Positions 9,509 through 18,087 are shown, numbered from the stretch's first letter. The stretch is DNA of 64,000 bases from Ancylomarina subtilis (GCF_004217115.1 NZ_SHKN01000002.1:434001-498000); one strand, 5' to 3'. Translations and numbers: made by a program. The notes: a model not told the origin generated them from the letters alone.

Positions 9509-9913
9509 ATGAAACCGACACATATTGAGCACATCGGAATTGCTGTTAAAAGCTTAGAAGAAGCTATTCCTTTTTACGAGAAAGTATTAGGATTAGAGTG
9601 TTATGCTATTGAAGAAGTAGTTGATCAGAAAGTAAAAACTGCATTTTTCAAAGTAGGAGATGTAAAAATCGAATTGCTTGAGTCTACTGATCCGGAAGGA
9701 CCTATTGGGAAATTTGTAGAGAAGACTGGTGGCGGAATGCATCACTTGGCATTTGCTGTAGAAGATGTTCAGGAAGCTTTAAATGATGCAGCAGAAGCAG
9801 GATGTCAACTGATTGATAAGACACCACGAGGTGGAGCTGAAGGTTTAAAGATTGGTTTCTTACATCCTAAGTCAACTCAGAGAGTTTTGACTGAACTTTG
9901 TGGAAATAAATAA
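9509..9913 (+). CDS. mce: Methylmalonyl-CoA epimerase
   Basis: 134 residues, the usual length of this glyoxalase/VOC-fold enzyme. It interconverts the R and S forms of methylmalonyl-CoA, linking methylmalonyl-CoA mutase to the decarboxylase. Metal-ligand positions are visible: His in THIEHIGIAV near the N-terminus, His in GGGMHHLAF in the middle, and Glu in VLTELCG near the C-terminus. It is the first gene of a five-gene operon with the Na+-pumping decarboxylase, 38 bases before mmdA. Assignment is firm. Confidence 0.95.
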   Translation: MKPTHIEHIGIAVKSLEEAIPFYEKVLGLECYAIEEVVDQKVKTAFFKVGDVKIELLESTDPEGPIGKFVEKTGGGMHHLAFAVEDVQEALNDAAEAGCQLIDKTPRGGAEGLKIGFLHPKSTQRVLTELCGNK

Positions 9914-9951
9914 GAATACTCAATTATAATATATTATAACTAATAGAAGTT

Positions 9952-11508
9952 ATGGCTAGTCAGGATAAAATTAAAAAGTTAATTGACTTAAGAGCTGAAG
10001 CTAAACTTGGCGGAGGTGTGAAGCGTATCGAGTCTCAGCACAAGAAAGGCAAGTATACTGCTCGTGAAAGAATCGACATGCTTTTGGATGAAGGCAGTTT
10101 CGAGGAATTCGATATGTTTGTAACGCATCGTTGTACCAACTTTGGTATGGAGAAAACTAAATTCTTAGGCGATGGTGTTGTTACAGGTCAAGGAACTGTA
10201 GATGGACGTTTAGTTTTTGTATTTTCTCAGGATTTCACAGTATTTGGTGGTTCTTTATCTGAAACTTTTGCACAAAAGATTTGCAAGGTGATGGATATGG
10301 CAATGAAAGTTGGTGCACCTTGTGTTGGTTTGAATGATTCAGGAGGAGCTCGTATTCAGGAGGGGGTAACTGCTCTTGCTGGTTATGCTGAGATTTTCCA
10401 GAGAAACATTATGGCGTCTGGTGTTATTCCTCAGATTTCTGCAATTTTTGGTCCTTGTGCTGGTGGAGCCGTTTATTCTCCTGCATTAACTGACTTTATC
10501 ATGATGACTGAAGAAAAGTCATACATGTTTGTGACTGGTCCTAAGGTTGTTAAAACCGTGACTGGTGAGGATATTACAACTGAGGCTTTGGGTGGTGCTC
10601 ATATGCATGCTTCTAAATCAGGAGTTTCTCACTTTAAGTTGGAAGACGAAGAAGAAGGTATCATGATTATTCGTAAGCTGTTATCTTTCATGCCATCTAA
10701 TAATCTTGAAGAGCCACCATTGGCTGACTGTACAGATCCTATCGATAGATTAGAGGATGTGTTGAATGAGATTATTCCTGAGAATCCTAACATGCCTTAT
10801 GATATGAAGGATGTTATTTATTCTATTGTTGATGATTCTGAATTCCTTGAAGTTCACCGTCACTATGCAAAGAATATTCTTGTTGGTTTCTCAAGAATGG
10901 GTGGTATGCCTGTAGGTATTGTTGCCAATCAGCCTAATTTCCTTGCTGGTGTTCTTGATATTGAGTCTTCAAGAAAAGCAGCTCGTTTTATCCGCTTCTG
11001 TGACTGTTTCAATATTCCTATTTTGACTTTGGTTGATGTTCCAGGATTCCTTCCAGGATCAGGTCAGGAGTTTGGTGGTATCATTACTCACGGTGCGAAA
11101 CTAATGTTTGCTTATGGTGAGGCTACTGTTCCTAAGGTGACTATCACTCTACGTAAATCATACGGTGGTGCTCACGATGTAATGTCTTGTAAGCAATTAC
11201 GTGGTGACCTTAATTACGCTTGGCCATCAGCTGAGATTGCAGTAATGGGAGCTAAGGGTGCTATTGAGGTACTACATGGTAGAAAAATGATGGAACTTAG
11301 CGATGACGAAAAAGTTAAATTCATCAACGAACAAGAGATTGAGTATAACGAGAAATTTGCAAACCCATACAATGCCGCTTCATACGGTTATATTGATGAT
11401 GTAATTGAACCTCGTAATACGCGTTTTAGAGTGATTCGTGCATTCCAGTCGTTACAGACTAAGAAGCAGAGCAATCCTCCTAAGAAGCATTCAAACATTC
11501 CATTGTAA
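9952..11508 (+). CDS. mmdA: Methylmalonyl-CoA decarboxylase alpha (carboxyltransferase) subunit
   Basis: 518 residues, the length of acyl-CoA carboxyltransferase subunits. Both halves of the crotonase-like fold are present, with [13 protein letters not shown] and [13 protein letters not shown] in the first half and DVPGFLPG and SYGGAHDVM in the second. It moves the carboxyl group of methylmalonyl-CoA to biotin on the carrier encoded two genes downstream. The same family includes propionyl-CoA carboxylase beta, but the adjacent OadG- and OadB-type genes point to the Na+-translocating decarboxylase; the enzyme could run in the carboxylating direction. Third-from-last residues are a basic, Pro-rich tail. 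Confidence 0.92.
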   Translation: MASQDKIKKLIDLRAEAKLGGGVKRIESQHKKGKYTARERIDMLLDEGSFEEFDMFVTHRCTNFGMEKTKFLGDGVVTGQGTVDGRLVFVFSQDFTVFGGSLSETFAQKICKVMDMAMKVGAPCVGLNDSGGARIQEGVTALAGYAEIFQRNIMASGVIPQISAIFGPCAGGAVYSPALTDFIMMTEEKSYMFVTGPKVVKTVTGEDITTEALGGAHMHASKSGVSHFKLEDEEEGIMIIRKLLSFMPSNNLEEPPLADCTDPIDRLEDVLNEIIPENPNMPYDMKDVIYSIVDDSEFLEVHRHYAKNILVGFSRMGGMPVGIVANQPNFLAGVLDIESSRKAARFIRFCDCFNIPILTLVDVPGFLPGSGQEFGGIITHGAKLMFAYGEATVPKVTITLRKSYGGAHDVMSCKQLRGDLNYAWPSAEIAVMGAKGAIEVLHGRKMMELSDDEKVKFINEQEIEYNEKFANPYNAASYGYIDDVIEPRNTRFRVIRAFQSLQTKKQSNPPKKHSNIPL

Positions 11509-11521
11509 AAATTAATAAACT

Positions 11522-11875
11522 ATGAGTTATATCAATTTATTATCGATTGGAAGTCAGGGGGGATGGACAGTTGCTTTGGTTGGGTACGGCATCGTATTTG
11601 TCGCATTGGTAGCCTTAGTTATTGTTTTTGTAAACCTGCCTAAGCTTTTGCAAATCAATCTTAGATCAAAGCTTAAAAAGCAAGGTAAGACAACTTCGGA
11701 ATCAGAGGATTTAAGTATCGAAGGAAGTGTAAATGCAGCTATTGCTATGGCTCTTTATATGCATTTCGATCAAATCCACGATGAGGAAAGCAACATTATT
11801 ACCATTAAAAAAGTTACTAAGAATTATTCTCCATGGAGTTCTAAGATTTATGGAGTAATGAATCAACCAAGATAA
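11522..11875 (+). CDS. Decarboxylase gamma/delta subunit (OadG family)
   Basis: 117 residues with one N-terminal membrane helix (VALVGYGIVFVALVALVIVF) followed by a soluble, charged tail, the layout of OadG/MmdD subunits. These hold the carboxyltransferase to the membrane pump and assist assembly. It starts 13 bases after mmdA and ends 4 bases before the biotin carrier. Family members are poorly conserved, so the call rests on topology and position as much as on sequence. Confidence 0.82.
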   Translation: MSYINLLSIGSQGGWTVALVGYGIVFVALVALVIVFVNLPKLLQINLRSKLKKQGKTTSESEDLSIEGSVNAAIAMALYMHFDQIHDEESNIITIKKVTKNYSPWSSKIYGVMNQPR

Positions 11876-11879
11876 GACG

Positions 11880-12299
11880 ATGAAAAAGTTCAAATTTACA
11901 ATACGCGGACAAGAATTCGATGTTGATATCAAAGAGATCGAAGGTAAAAACGCTCAAATTGAAGTAAACGGTACTGTTTACGATGTTGAGATTGAAGCTA
12001 AAGAGAAAGCAAGTAAAACACCTCAGTTGATTCGTAAACCTGTTGTTAATAAGCCAGGTGAAGGTCAAATTAAGAAATCATCAGGTGGTGTAAGTGTAAA
12101 AGCACCTCTTCCAGGTACTATTATTAAAGTTGGTGTTGCTGTTGGTGACTCAATTAATGCAGGTGATACTTTACTTGTAATGGAAGCCATGAAAATGGAA
12201 AATAACGTATTGGCTGAGAAAGCTGGTACAGTTAAATCTATTAAGGTAAATGTAGGTGATAGTGTCCTTCAGGATGATGTCCTTATTGAGTTAGCGTAA
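11880..12299 (+). CDS. mmdC: Biotin carboxyl carrier subunit of methylmalonyl-CoA decarboxylase
   Basis: 139 residues. The last about 70 residues form a biotinyl domain with the canonical EAMKMEN motif; the biotinylated Lys is about residue 105. The N-terminal part is a short beta-rich region and a Lys/Pro-containing linker. It shuttles carboxybiotin between the cytoplasmic carboxyltransferase (mmdA) and the membrane decarboxylase (mmdB). Only 4 bases separate it from the OadG gene, suggesting translational coupling. Confidence 0.92.
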   Translation: MKKFKFTIRGQEFDVDIKEIEGKNAQIEVNGTVYDVEIEAKEKASKTPQLIRKPVVNKPGEGQIKKSSGGVSVKAPLPGTIIKVGVAVGDSINAGDTLLVMEAMKMENNVLAEKAGTVKSIKVNVGDSVLQDDVLIELA

Positions 12300-12323
12300 T
12301 CAGTTTAAGTCAAATTCAACGTA

Positions 12324-13964
12324 ATGAGAAATCTTTATAAAATGATATTCTCACTTGTTTTGATGTTAGGGGTGTGTTTTTCATCCCTGGCTCAAAATAA
12401 TGGAGCTATCGAAAAACAATTGACCGAAGGCAAATGGATTAATCATCAAGATGGTTATGTCCCAAATGCTCTTGGCGTGTCAGATAAGACTGTTAAAAGA
12501 TATAAGATCTTTGAATTCAAAGCAGAGAATCATTCTTTTTCAATGGATTCAATTAAACAACGTTTTACGGGACACTGGACTATAGAAGGGAATAAGATTA
12601 TATTAAAGTTCAATCCAAAGAATGTTGAGCATTTCAGTAAGAATACAAATCCAAATTCAGCATCAGGACCTTATTGGGTAACTGCTGATGTGTTGGATTT
12701 GGGGACACGTGTTGGTCATATTTCCAATGATGTTCTTAAGTTCGGAAGTAATTCCAAATACGATTGTGCTCATGAATCGAGTGCTGTTGCTGGTTTGAGA
12801 AATTTTTGGGAGTTTACGGGGTTTGCTAATGTAACTCCGGGGCACTTGTTGATGATGCTTATTGGTATCTTCTTTATTTTTCTGGCTATTAAATATGATT
12901 ACGAACCTTTACTGCTTATTCCTATCGGAACCGGTATTTTGATTGGTAATATTCCAATGTTTCAGGCGGTTGATTTCAACTTGAAATTAGGTATCTACGA
13001 GCCGGGTTCGGTGATGAGTTATCTGTACTCGGGTGTATTGCAGGGATGGTATCCTCCTTTGATTTTCTTAGGAATTGGGGCTATGACTGACTTCTCATCT
13101 TTGATATCGAATCCTCGATTGATGATTTTAGGAGCTGCCGCTCAGATTGGTATTTTCGTAACCTTTTTAGGTGCACTATATTTAGGTTTTGCTCCACCGG
13201 AAGCTGGTGCGATTGGAATTATTGGTGGTGCTGATGGTCCTACGGCTATCTTCCTTTCATCCAAATTAGCTAATGGTGTAAACGTTATGGCTAATGGGGT
13301 GACCGTGAAGAATTTGATTGGTCCGATTGCGATTGCAGCTTATTCATACATGGCCTTAGTTCCTGTGATTCAGCCTCCAATTATCAACTTGTTGACAACT
13401 AAGAAAGAGAGACTGATTAAGATGAAGCCTCCTCGTGCGGTATCTCGTCTTGAGAAAATCATGTTCCCAATTATTGCATTGTTGTTGACAGCATATATCT
13501 CACCTACATCCGTTCCTTTGTTGGGTATGTTATTCTTTGGTAATTTACTAAAAGAATCTACTGTAACAGCTCGTTTGGCAGATACAGCTAGTAATGCACT
13601 GATTAATATTATTACAATTCTATTGGGGATATCAGTAGGTGCTTCAACTCAGGCAGATGTATTCTTGACTAAAGATTCAATGTTGATCTTCGGTCTTGGA
13701 GCTGCATCTTTTGTGGTTGCGACTGCTGGAGGGGTCATGTTTGGTAAGATTATGAATTGGTTGTCGCCTAAAGACAGACCTATCAACCCTATGATTGGAG
13801 CGTCTGGTGTGTCAGCAGTTCCAGATAGTGCTCGTGTAGTACAAGTTATGGGATTGGAAAATGATCCTACCAATCACTTGTTGATGCATGCGATGGCACC
13901 AAACGTTTCTGGTGTGATTGGTTCAGCAGTGGCTGCCGGTATCTTATTGAGTTTCTTAATGTAA
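12324..13964 (+). CDS. mmdB: Na+-translocating decarboxylase beta subunit with N-terminal extracytoplasmic domain
   Basis: 546 residues, longer than the 380-430 typical of OadB/GcdB/MmdB. The pump core begins near residue 165 and has many membrane helices with the family signature GGADGPTAIF at about 301-310 and a second re-entrant region near GASGVSAVPDSARV. It decarboxylates carboxybiotin and exports Na+. The first 24 residues are a signal peptide (LVLMLGVCFSSLAQ), followed by about 135 soluble residues (TEGKWINHQDGY onward) that look like a small beta-barrel or lipocalin-like domain. That extension is not part of the textbook subunit. The gene closes the operon, followed by a terminator. 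Confidence 0.92.
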   Translation: MRNLYKMIFSLVLMLGVCFSSLAQNNGAIEKQLTEGKWINHQDGYVPNALGVSDKTVKRYKIFEFKAENHSFSMDSIKQRFTGHWTIEGNKIILKFNPKNVEHFSKNTNPNSASGPYWVTADVLDLGTRVGHISNDVLKFGSNSKYDCAHESSAVAGLRNFWEFTGFANVTPGHLLMMLIGIFFIFLAIKYDYEPLLLIPIGTGILIGNIPMFQAVDFNLKLGIYEPGSVMSYLYSGVLQGWYPPLIFLGIGAMTDFSSLISNPRLMILGAAAQIGIFVTFLGALYLGFAPPEAGAIGIIGGADGPTAIFLSSKLANGVNVMANGVTVKNLIGPIAIAAYSYMALVPVIQPPIINLLTTKKERLIKMKPPRAVSRLEKIMFPIIALLLTAYISPTSVPLLGMLFFGNLLKESTVTARLADTASNALINIITILLGISVGASTQADVFLTKDSMLIFGLGAASFVVATAGGVMFGKIMNWLSPKDRPINPMIGASGVSAVPDSARVVQVMGLENDPTNHLLMHAMAPNVSGVIGSAVAAGILLSFLM

Positions 13965-13993
13965 GACTTAGTCTATATTTTGATAATATATTC

Positions 13994-14027
13994 AAAAATC
14001 ACCTCTGTTCATCAGGGGTGATTTTTT
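13994..14027 (+). terminator. Terminator of the mce-mmd operon
   Basis: AAAAATCACC pairs with GGTGATTTTT and runs into a T-rich tract, about 30 bases after the mmdB stop. Confidence 0.85.
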
Positions 14028-14049
14028 TATCATTTTTTTAGATGAAAAC

Positions 14050-14080
14050 CTTGCTGAAATGCCGAGATTCACTATATTTG
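14050..14080 (+). promoter_or_regulatory. Promoter of the tRNA-Gly cluster
   Basis: CTTG at 14050-14053 and TATATTTG at 14073-14080 are 19 bases apart, a good Bacteroidetes promoter. Transcription would start near 14087, about 75 bases before the first tRNA. Confidence 0.7.
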
Positions 14081-14160
14081 CATCGCAATTGACAAGGATA
14101 ATGAAGCTTGTTTAAGATTGTGAAAACATGCCGATGTTGATTGGTGTAAGAGTGTTAATT

Positions 14161-14233
14161 GCGAGAATAGCTCAGTTGGTAGAGCACAACCTTGCCAAGG
14201 TTGGGGTCGCGAGTTCGAGTCTCGTTTCTCGCT
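14161..14233 (+). tRNA. tRNA-Gly (anticodon GCC), copy 1
   Basis: A 73-base cloverleaf: acceptor GCGAGAA/TTCTCGC, D-arm GCTCAGTTGGTAGAGC, anticodon stem CAACC/GGTTG with loop TTGCCAA (anticodon GCC), T-arm GCGAG-TTCGAGT-CTCGT and discriminator T. CCA is not encoded. It is identical to copies 2 and 3. Confidence 0.96.
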
Positions 14234-14274
14234 CAAATCAGTTATCTTTTCTGATTCATAAAAAAAAAGAAATT

Positions 14275-14347
14275 GCGAGAATAGCTCAGTTGGTAGAGCA
14301 CAACCTTGCCAAGGTTGGGGTCGCGAGTTCGAGTCTCGTTTCTCGCT
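14275..14347 (+). tRNA. tRNA-Gly (anticodon GCC), copy 2
   Basis: Sequence identical to copy 1 over all 73 bases, after a 41-base spacer holding a small AATCAG...CTGATT hairpin and an A-tract. Confidence 0.96.
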
Positions 14348-14389
14348 CAAATCAGTTTTTCTTTTCTGATTCACAAAAAAAAAGAAATT

Positions 14390-14462
14390 GCGAGAATAGC
14401 TCAGTTGGTAGAGCACAACCTTGCCAAGGTTGGGGTCGCGAGTTCGAGTCTCGTTTCTCGCT
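14390..14462 (+). tRNA. tRNA-Gly (anticodon GCC), copy 3
   Basis: Identical to copies 1 and 2. The 42-base spacer before it is nearly identical to the first spacer, so the repeat unit is tRNA plus spacer (about 114 bases). Confidence 0.96.
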
Positions 14463-14480
14463 CGTATAAGAGTTAAGCGT

Positions 14481-14517
14481 AAAAAGGATTGTTTCTTCTG
14501 AGACAATCCTTTTTTTT
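14481..14517 (+). terminator. Terminator of the tRNA-Gly cluster
   Basis: AAAAAGGATTGT pairs with ACAATCCTTTTTTT, just after the third tRNA. Confidence 0.85.
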
Positions 14518-14549
14518 ATTACATAGGTTTATTGATTTGGAAACAAAAA

Positions 14550-14578
14550 AAAAGCGATACCTGTTGGTATCGCTTTTC
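14550..14578 (-). terminator. Terminator of the alpha-oxoamine synthase gene
   Basis: AAAAGCGATACC (14550-14561) pairs with GGTATCGCTTTT (14566-14577); on the minus strand it is followed by a T-run. It lies 17 bases beyond the stop at 14595. Confidence 0.8.
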
Positions 14579-14594
14579 TTGTCTTTTAATGTGC

Positions 14595-15845
14595 TTACTG
14601 ATTGAAGATATCAGCAAACTTTTCGTTGCTGTATTTGCCTTCTTTCAACTTAGTAGCTACATCTTTAAATGCTTTTACGGTGTAGTCAACATCTTCAAGT
14701 GTATGAGTTGCTGTTGGGATCAAACGAAGTAGTAGTTGTCCTTTAGGGATTACAGGATACACAACGATTGAGCAGAAAATATTGTAATTTTCTCTTAGAT
14801 CCATTGTTACCTGAGTTCCTTCAGCCACACTTCCTGATAGGTAAACCGGAGTTACAGGAGATTCTGTGCAACCAATTTCCAAGCCAGCTTCAGTTAATCC
14901 TTTTTGAAGCGCATTGGTGATTGTGAATAGTTGTTCACGAAGCTCAGGTTTGCTTCTAAGCAATTCTAAACGCTTGATTGAGCCTTCTACAATTGGCATT
15001 GGAAGTGATTTTGCAAATGTCTGAGAGCGCATGTTGTAGCGTAAATAGTCGCAAACATCTTCGTTACAAGCTACGAATGCTCCAATACCAGCCATTGCTT
15101 TAGCAAATGTTCCAAAAAGAACATCAATTTCGTTTTGTACACCAAAATGCTCTGGAGTTCCGGCACCAGTTGGTCCCATTACACCAAAACCGTGTGCATC
15201 GTCAACCAATAAACGGAAGTTGAATTCTTTTTTCATAGCAACAATTTGGTCTAATTTCCCAAGATCGCCAGCCATACCGAATACACCTTCGGTGATTACT
15301 AAAATACCACCACCTGTGTTTTCAGCCCACTTAGTGGCACGTTCTAGTTGCTTGTGAAGGTTTTCCATGTCGTTATGAGGATAAACGAAACGTTTACCTT
15401 GGTGAAGTCTCAAACCATCCATGATACATGCATGTGATTCCGAATCGTAAACGATCACATCATGACGATTTACCAATGCGTCGATAATTGATAACATGCC
15501 CTGGTAACCGAAGTTTAAAAGGAATGCATCCGGTTTGCCAACAAAATCAGCTAGTTGTGCTTCTAAATCTTCGTGGCGACTTGTTTGTCCTGACATCATA
15601 CGAGCACCCATTGGATATGCAAGTCCCCATTTCTCAGCAGATTCAGCATCAGCTTTTCTTACTTCCGGGTGGTTAGCTAGTCCAATGTAGTTATTCAAAC
15701 TCCATGTTAGAACATCTTTACCTCTAAATTTCATTCTAGAGTTAATTTCGCCTTCTAGTTTTGGGAATGCGAAGTAGCCGTGAGCTTGCTTTGCGTATTG
15801 TCCAATATTCCCTTTTTGGGTGTTAACTTTGTCAAAAATATCCAC
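14595..15845 (-). CDS. Alpha-oxoamine synthase, probable serine palmitoyltransferase
   Basis: 416 residues, a fold-type I PLP enzyme of the family containing SPT, KBL and BioF. The PLP-binding Lys lies in FGTFAKAMAGIGAF, the PLP-binding Asp/His in LLVDDAHGFGVMG, and the substrate-stacking His in DSESHACIMDG. The TF(S/A)K context and the HNDMENL segment resemble bacterial serine palmitoyltransferases more than KBL (TLGK) or BioF (TLGK). SPT condenses serine with palmitoyl-CoA to start sphingolipid synthesis, common in Bacteroidetes; a cysteate-using sulfonolipid synthase is an alternative. No tdh or bio genes are adjacent. Monocistronic, with its own promoter and terminator. Confidence 0.75.
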   Translation of the reverse strand: MDIFDKVNTQKGNIGQYAKQAHGYFAFPKLEGEINSRMKFRGKDVLTWSLNNYIGLANHPEVRKADAESAEKWGLAYPMGARMMSGQTSRHEDLEAQLADFVGKPDAFLLNFGYQGMLSIIDALVNRHDVIVYDSESHACIMDGLRLHQGKRFVYPHNDMENLHKQLERATKWAENTGGGILVITEGVFGMAGDLGKLDQIVAMKKEFNFRLLVDDAHGFGVMGPTGAGTPEHFGVQNEIDVLFGTFAKAMAGIGAFVACNEDVCDYLRYNMRSQTFAKSLPMPIVEGSIKRLELLRSKPELREQLFTITNALQKGLTEAGLEIGCTESPVTPVYLSGSVAEGTQVTMDLRENYNIFCSIVVYPVIPKGQLLLRLIPTATHTLEDVDYTVKAFKDVATKLKEGKYSNEKFADIFNQ

Positions 15846-15934
15846 GTTATATGTTTTTTTGAGTTTTCAAATATTCTGAATGGGATTATGAAATTCGAGA
15901 CAGAAAAATTTCTTGAAAAGAATTCATAACTGTG

Positions 15935-15965
15935 CAAAAGTAACATTTTATAAAAATATATCAAG
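15935..15965 (-). promoter_or_regulatory. Promoter of the alpha-oxoamine synthase gene
   Basis: On the minus strand, TTG (15962-15964) and TACTTTTG (15935-15942) are 19 bases apart, matching the Bacteroidetes pattern about 90 bases upstream of the start. Confidence 0.55.
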
Positions 15966-16157
15966 AGATAGAAGCAGTAGATTTTCTTCTCTAATTAATA
16001 ATAAATGATATGAAGCTGAGCGATCTATGTTCTTGATTCTGCAATTGCATGTATAGATGAGTGAGTTGTGATTGTAGATGTATGTAAAATATTGATTGTG
16101 TCTATCTCTCTGATTGCCTTGTTAAAAAAATATAAATGCAACAATATGATAGGGTGA

Positions 16158-16190
16158 TTTGTTCAAAATTGACGGAAAATTCTATCTTTG
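16158..16190 (+). promoter_or_regulatory. Promoter of the bamD-like gene
   Basis: TTTG (16158-16161) and TATCTTTG (16183-16190) are 21 bases apart. The element overlaps an apparent upstream extension of the downstream reading frame, which supports the ATG at 16222 as the true start. Confidence 0.6.
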
Positions 16191-16221
16191 CATGATACAA
16201 AATAGTAGAGTCCTTATACCT

Positions 16222-17034
16222 ATGAAAAAAATCCTTTTTTTGACCGTGCTTGTTTCCACGCTTTTAGCCGGATGTAGCGAATATCAAAAACTACTTAAGA
16301 GTAATGATACCAATCTTAAATACAAGAAAGCCATTGTATATTATAATGATGAGCAGTATGTGAAAGCAGCTACGCTCTTCGAAGAATTAATCCCCGTTTT
16401 TAGAGGAACAAGTAAGGCTGAAACGGTGAGTTATTACATGGCTTATAGTAATTATGGGATGGGTGATTATATTACAGGAGGATACTATTTCCGTAATTTT
16501 ATTAAGAGTTTTCCAGACAGCCCTTATGCAGAGGAGTGTTTGTATATGAGTGCTTATTGTTATTATAAACAATCACCCAAGCCTCGTTTGGATCAGACAT
16601 CTACGCAAGATGCCATTGATGCACTTCAGTTGTATATCAATCGATACCCAAATTCATCACGTATTGAGGAGGGTAATAAGTTGATTGATGAGCTGCAAGA
16701 TAAATTGGTTTACAAATCCTACTTAAGCGCTCGTAACTATTTCGATAGAGAGCATTATCCATCAGCAATTATTGCATTGCAAAATGCGATTAAGGATTAT
16801 CCAGGCTCTTCTTACCGCGAAGAATTAATGTTCATGCTTTTAGAATCTCGCTTTGAATATGCCGTAAAATCGATAGAAGAGAAACAAAATGAACGTTTTA
16901 ATTTGGCTAAGGAAGAATATTTCGCTTTTGTAGATGAATTTCCAAAAAGTAAATTTAAGAAGGCTACTGATCGTATGATTAAGGAGATTGATGCTTATTT
17001 TGAGAAAGATAAATCTGCAAAAGAAGATAATTAG
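16222..17034 (+). CDS. bamD: Outer membrane assembly lipoprotein, BamD/YfiO family
   Basis: 270 residues from the ATG at 16222; the frame stays open back to a TTG at 16159, but that part overlaps the promoter. The N-terminus is a lipoprotein signal with lipobox LLAGC. The rest is alpha-helical TPR-like repeats (KYKKAIVYYNDEQYVKAATLFEELIP and following, each helix pair ending in a Pro-containing turn such as SFPDSPYA, RYPNSSRI, DYPGSSYR, EFPKSKF), as in BamD. It is a periplasm-facing part of the beta-barrel assembly machine. It sits upstream of rpoZ and coaC. Confidence 0.88.
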   Translation: MKKILFLTVLVSTLLAGCSEYQKLLKSNDTNLKYKKAIVYYNDEQYVKAATLFEELIPVFRGTSKAETVSYYMAYSNYGMGDYITGGYYFRNFIKSFPDSPYAEECLYMSAYCYYKQSPKPRLDQTSTQDAIDALQLYINRYPNSSRIEEGNKLIDELQDKLVYKSYLSARNYFDREHYPSAIIALQNAIKDYPGSSYREELMFMLLESRFEYAVKSIEEKQNERFNLAKEEYFAFVDEFPKSKFKKATDRMIKEIDAYFEKDKSAKEDN

Positions 17035-17066
17035 TTATAAATTAGAGGAAAACTATTAAAAATTTG

Positions 17067-17074
17067 TATTTTTG
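17067..17074 (+). promoter_or_regulatory. Possible -7 element for rpoZ
   Basis: TATTTTTG matches TAnnTTTG and lies 46 bases before the rpoZ start; no clear -33 box is seen. Confidence 0.4.
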
Positions 17075-17120
17075 CAAGCTGAACTAAAAATAAACCAATA
17101 GATAATAATTCTTTGACAGT

Positions 17121-17456
17121 ATGGATTACAAAAAAACGAATGCAGCAAGTTCAACTATTACACGTAACGTTACAGAGTTGAGCAGGGAAGTAGGGAATGC
17201 TTACGAATCAGTGATGATCATGGCAAAGCGTTCTAATCAGATTGCTGTAGAGCTTAAAACAGAACTGAATAAGAAACTTCAAGAATTCGCATCTTTTACT
17301 GATAATTTGGAGGAAGTTTTCGAGAATCGCGAGCAGATCGAGATTTCGAAATATTATGAGCGTTTACCAAAACCAACTTTAATCGCGGTTGAAGAATTTA
17401 TTAATGGTGACGTTTATTACAGAAATCCTGCTAACGAAAACAAAACAAATAAGTAA
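17121..17456 (+). CDS. rpoZ: RNA polymerase omega subunit, Bacteroidetes type
   Basis: 111 residues. The central segment (MAKRSNQIAVELKTELNKK) is the omega/RPB6 core that clamps the beta-prime C-terminus, and the flanking DNLEEVFENREQIEISKYYE and the C-terminal VYYRNP are characteristic of the divergent Bacteroidetes form as I recall it. The bamD-rpoZ-coaBC order is a common Bacteroidetes arrangement. A short terminator follows it. Confidence 0.9.
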   Translation: MDYKKTNAASSTITRNVTELSREVGNAYESVMIMAKRSNQIAVELKTELNKKLQEFASFTDNLEEVFENREQIEISKYYERLPKPTLIAVEEFINGDVYYRNPANENKTNK

Positions 17457-17475
17457 AATTTTGCTTTAATATTTT

Positions 17476-17503
17476 AAGTTCCCTCGAAATAGGGAACTTT
17501 TTT
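17476..17503 (+). terminator. Terminator between rpoZ and coaC
   Basis: AAGTTCCCT and AGGGAACTT form a 9-bp stem around CGAAAT, followed by TTTT. It may be partial, since coaC begins only 12 bases later. Confidence 0.7.
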
Positions 17504-17515
17504 AGTTTTGACCTT

Positions 17516-18073
17516 ATGTTAAAAGATAAGAAGATAATATTAGGCGTCACAGCAAGTATTGCTGCTTATAAAGCTGCCACATTAGTCCGTTTACTTGTGA
17601 AAGAAGGAGCGCAAGTGAAAGTTATTATGACACCTTATGCCAAGGAGTTTATTTCTCCGGTAACCATGGCAACTCTTTCTAAAAACACCGTATTAAGCGA
17701 TTTTTTTAAGCACGACGATGGCGAGTGGAACAGTCATGTAGATTTAGGTTTATGGGCTGATGTGCTATTAGTTGCACCTACGACTGCCAATACGATGGCT
17801 AAAATGGCTCATGGTATTTGCGATAATTTATTGCTGACAACTTATTTGTCTGCCAAGTGTCCGGTTATTCATGCCCCAGCTATGGACCTGGATATGTTTA
17901 AACATCCGGCCACACTTCGTAATATGGATATTCTGAAGTCATATGGCGATCATTTTATTGAGCCTTCAAGTGGCGAGTTGGCCAGCGGTCTTTACGGAAA
18001 AGGACGTATGGAAGATCCTGAAAAAATTGTTGAGAAGTTAAAGGAATTCTTTGCTTCAAAAAAAAAAGACTAA
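17516..18073 (+). CDS. coaC: Phosphopantothenoylcysteine decarboxylase half of CoaBC
   Basis: 185 residues, the N-terminal flavoprotein half of the CoA-biosynthesis enzyme. It decarboxylates 4'-phosphopantothenoylcysteine. GVTASIAAYKA starts the Rossmann-like fold, the catalytic His is in NSHVDLG (residue 74), and the FMN/substrate region contains PAMDLDMF and SGELASGLYGKGRM. Where E. coli has PAMN and a Cys in the last motif, this protein has Asp and Ser; I recall the same in other Bacteroidetes. The frame ends within an A10 tract and the CoaB half resumes in another frame 14 bases later, whereas most relatives encode one fused protein. Confidence 0.9.
   Translation: MLKDKKIILGVTASIAAYKAATLVRLLVKEGAQVKVIMTPYAKEFISPVTMATLSKNTVLSDFFKHDDGEWNSHVDLGLWADVLLVAPTTANTMAKMAHGICDNLLLTTYLSAKCPVIHAPAMDLDMFKHPATLRNMDILKSYGDHFIEPSSGELASGLYGKGRMEDPEKIVEKLKEFFASKKKD
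18058..18067 (+). other. A10 homopolymer at the coaC/coaB junction, candidate frameshift site
   Basis: Ten consecutive A followed by G. Reading with one extra A, or slipping back one base, continues coaC directly into the coaB frame, which is open upstream of its ATG and encodes a typical linker (RLIDKKVMITTGPT). Confidence 0.7.
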
Positions 18074-18087
18074 TTGATAAAAAGGTC

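Larger units (their letters stand above)
15846..16221. other. Divergent intergenic region
   Basis: This AT-rich stretch holds the minus-strand promoter at 15935-15965 and the plus-strand promoter at 16158-16190. I see nothing else in it. Confidence 0.5.

Noticed and set aside
14161-14462. CRISPR-like regular repeats
   Set aside because: Repeats are tRNA genes and no cas genes are present.
14128-14506. Open frames on both strands across the tRNA cluster, with apparent protein repeats
   Set aside because: They are translations of the three identical tRNA genes; the repeated peptide segments follow from the tRNA repeats.
16159-16221. Extended start of the BamD-like protein at TTG
   Set aside because: The segment overlaps a good promoter and precedes the lipoprotein signal peptide.
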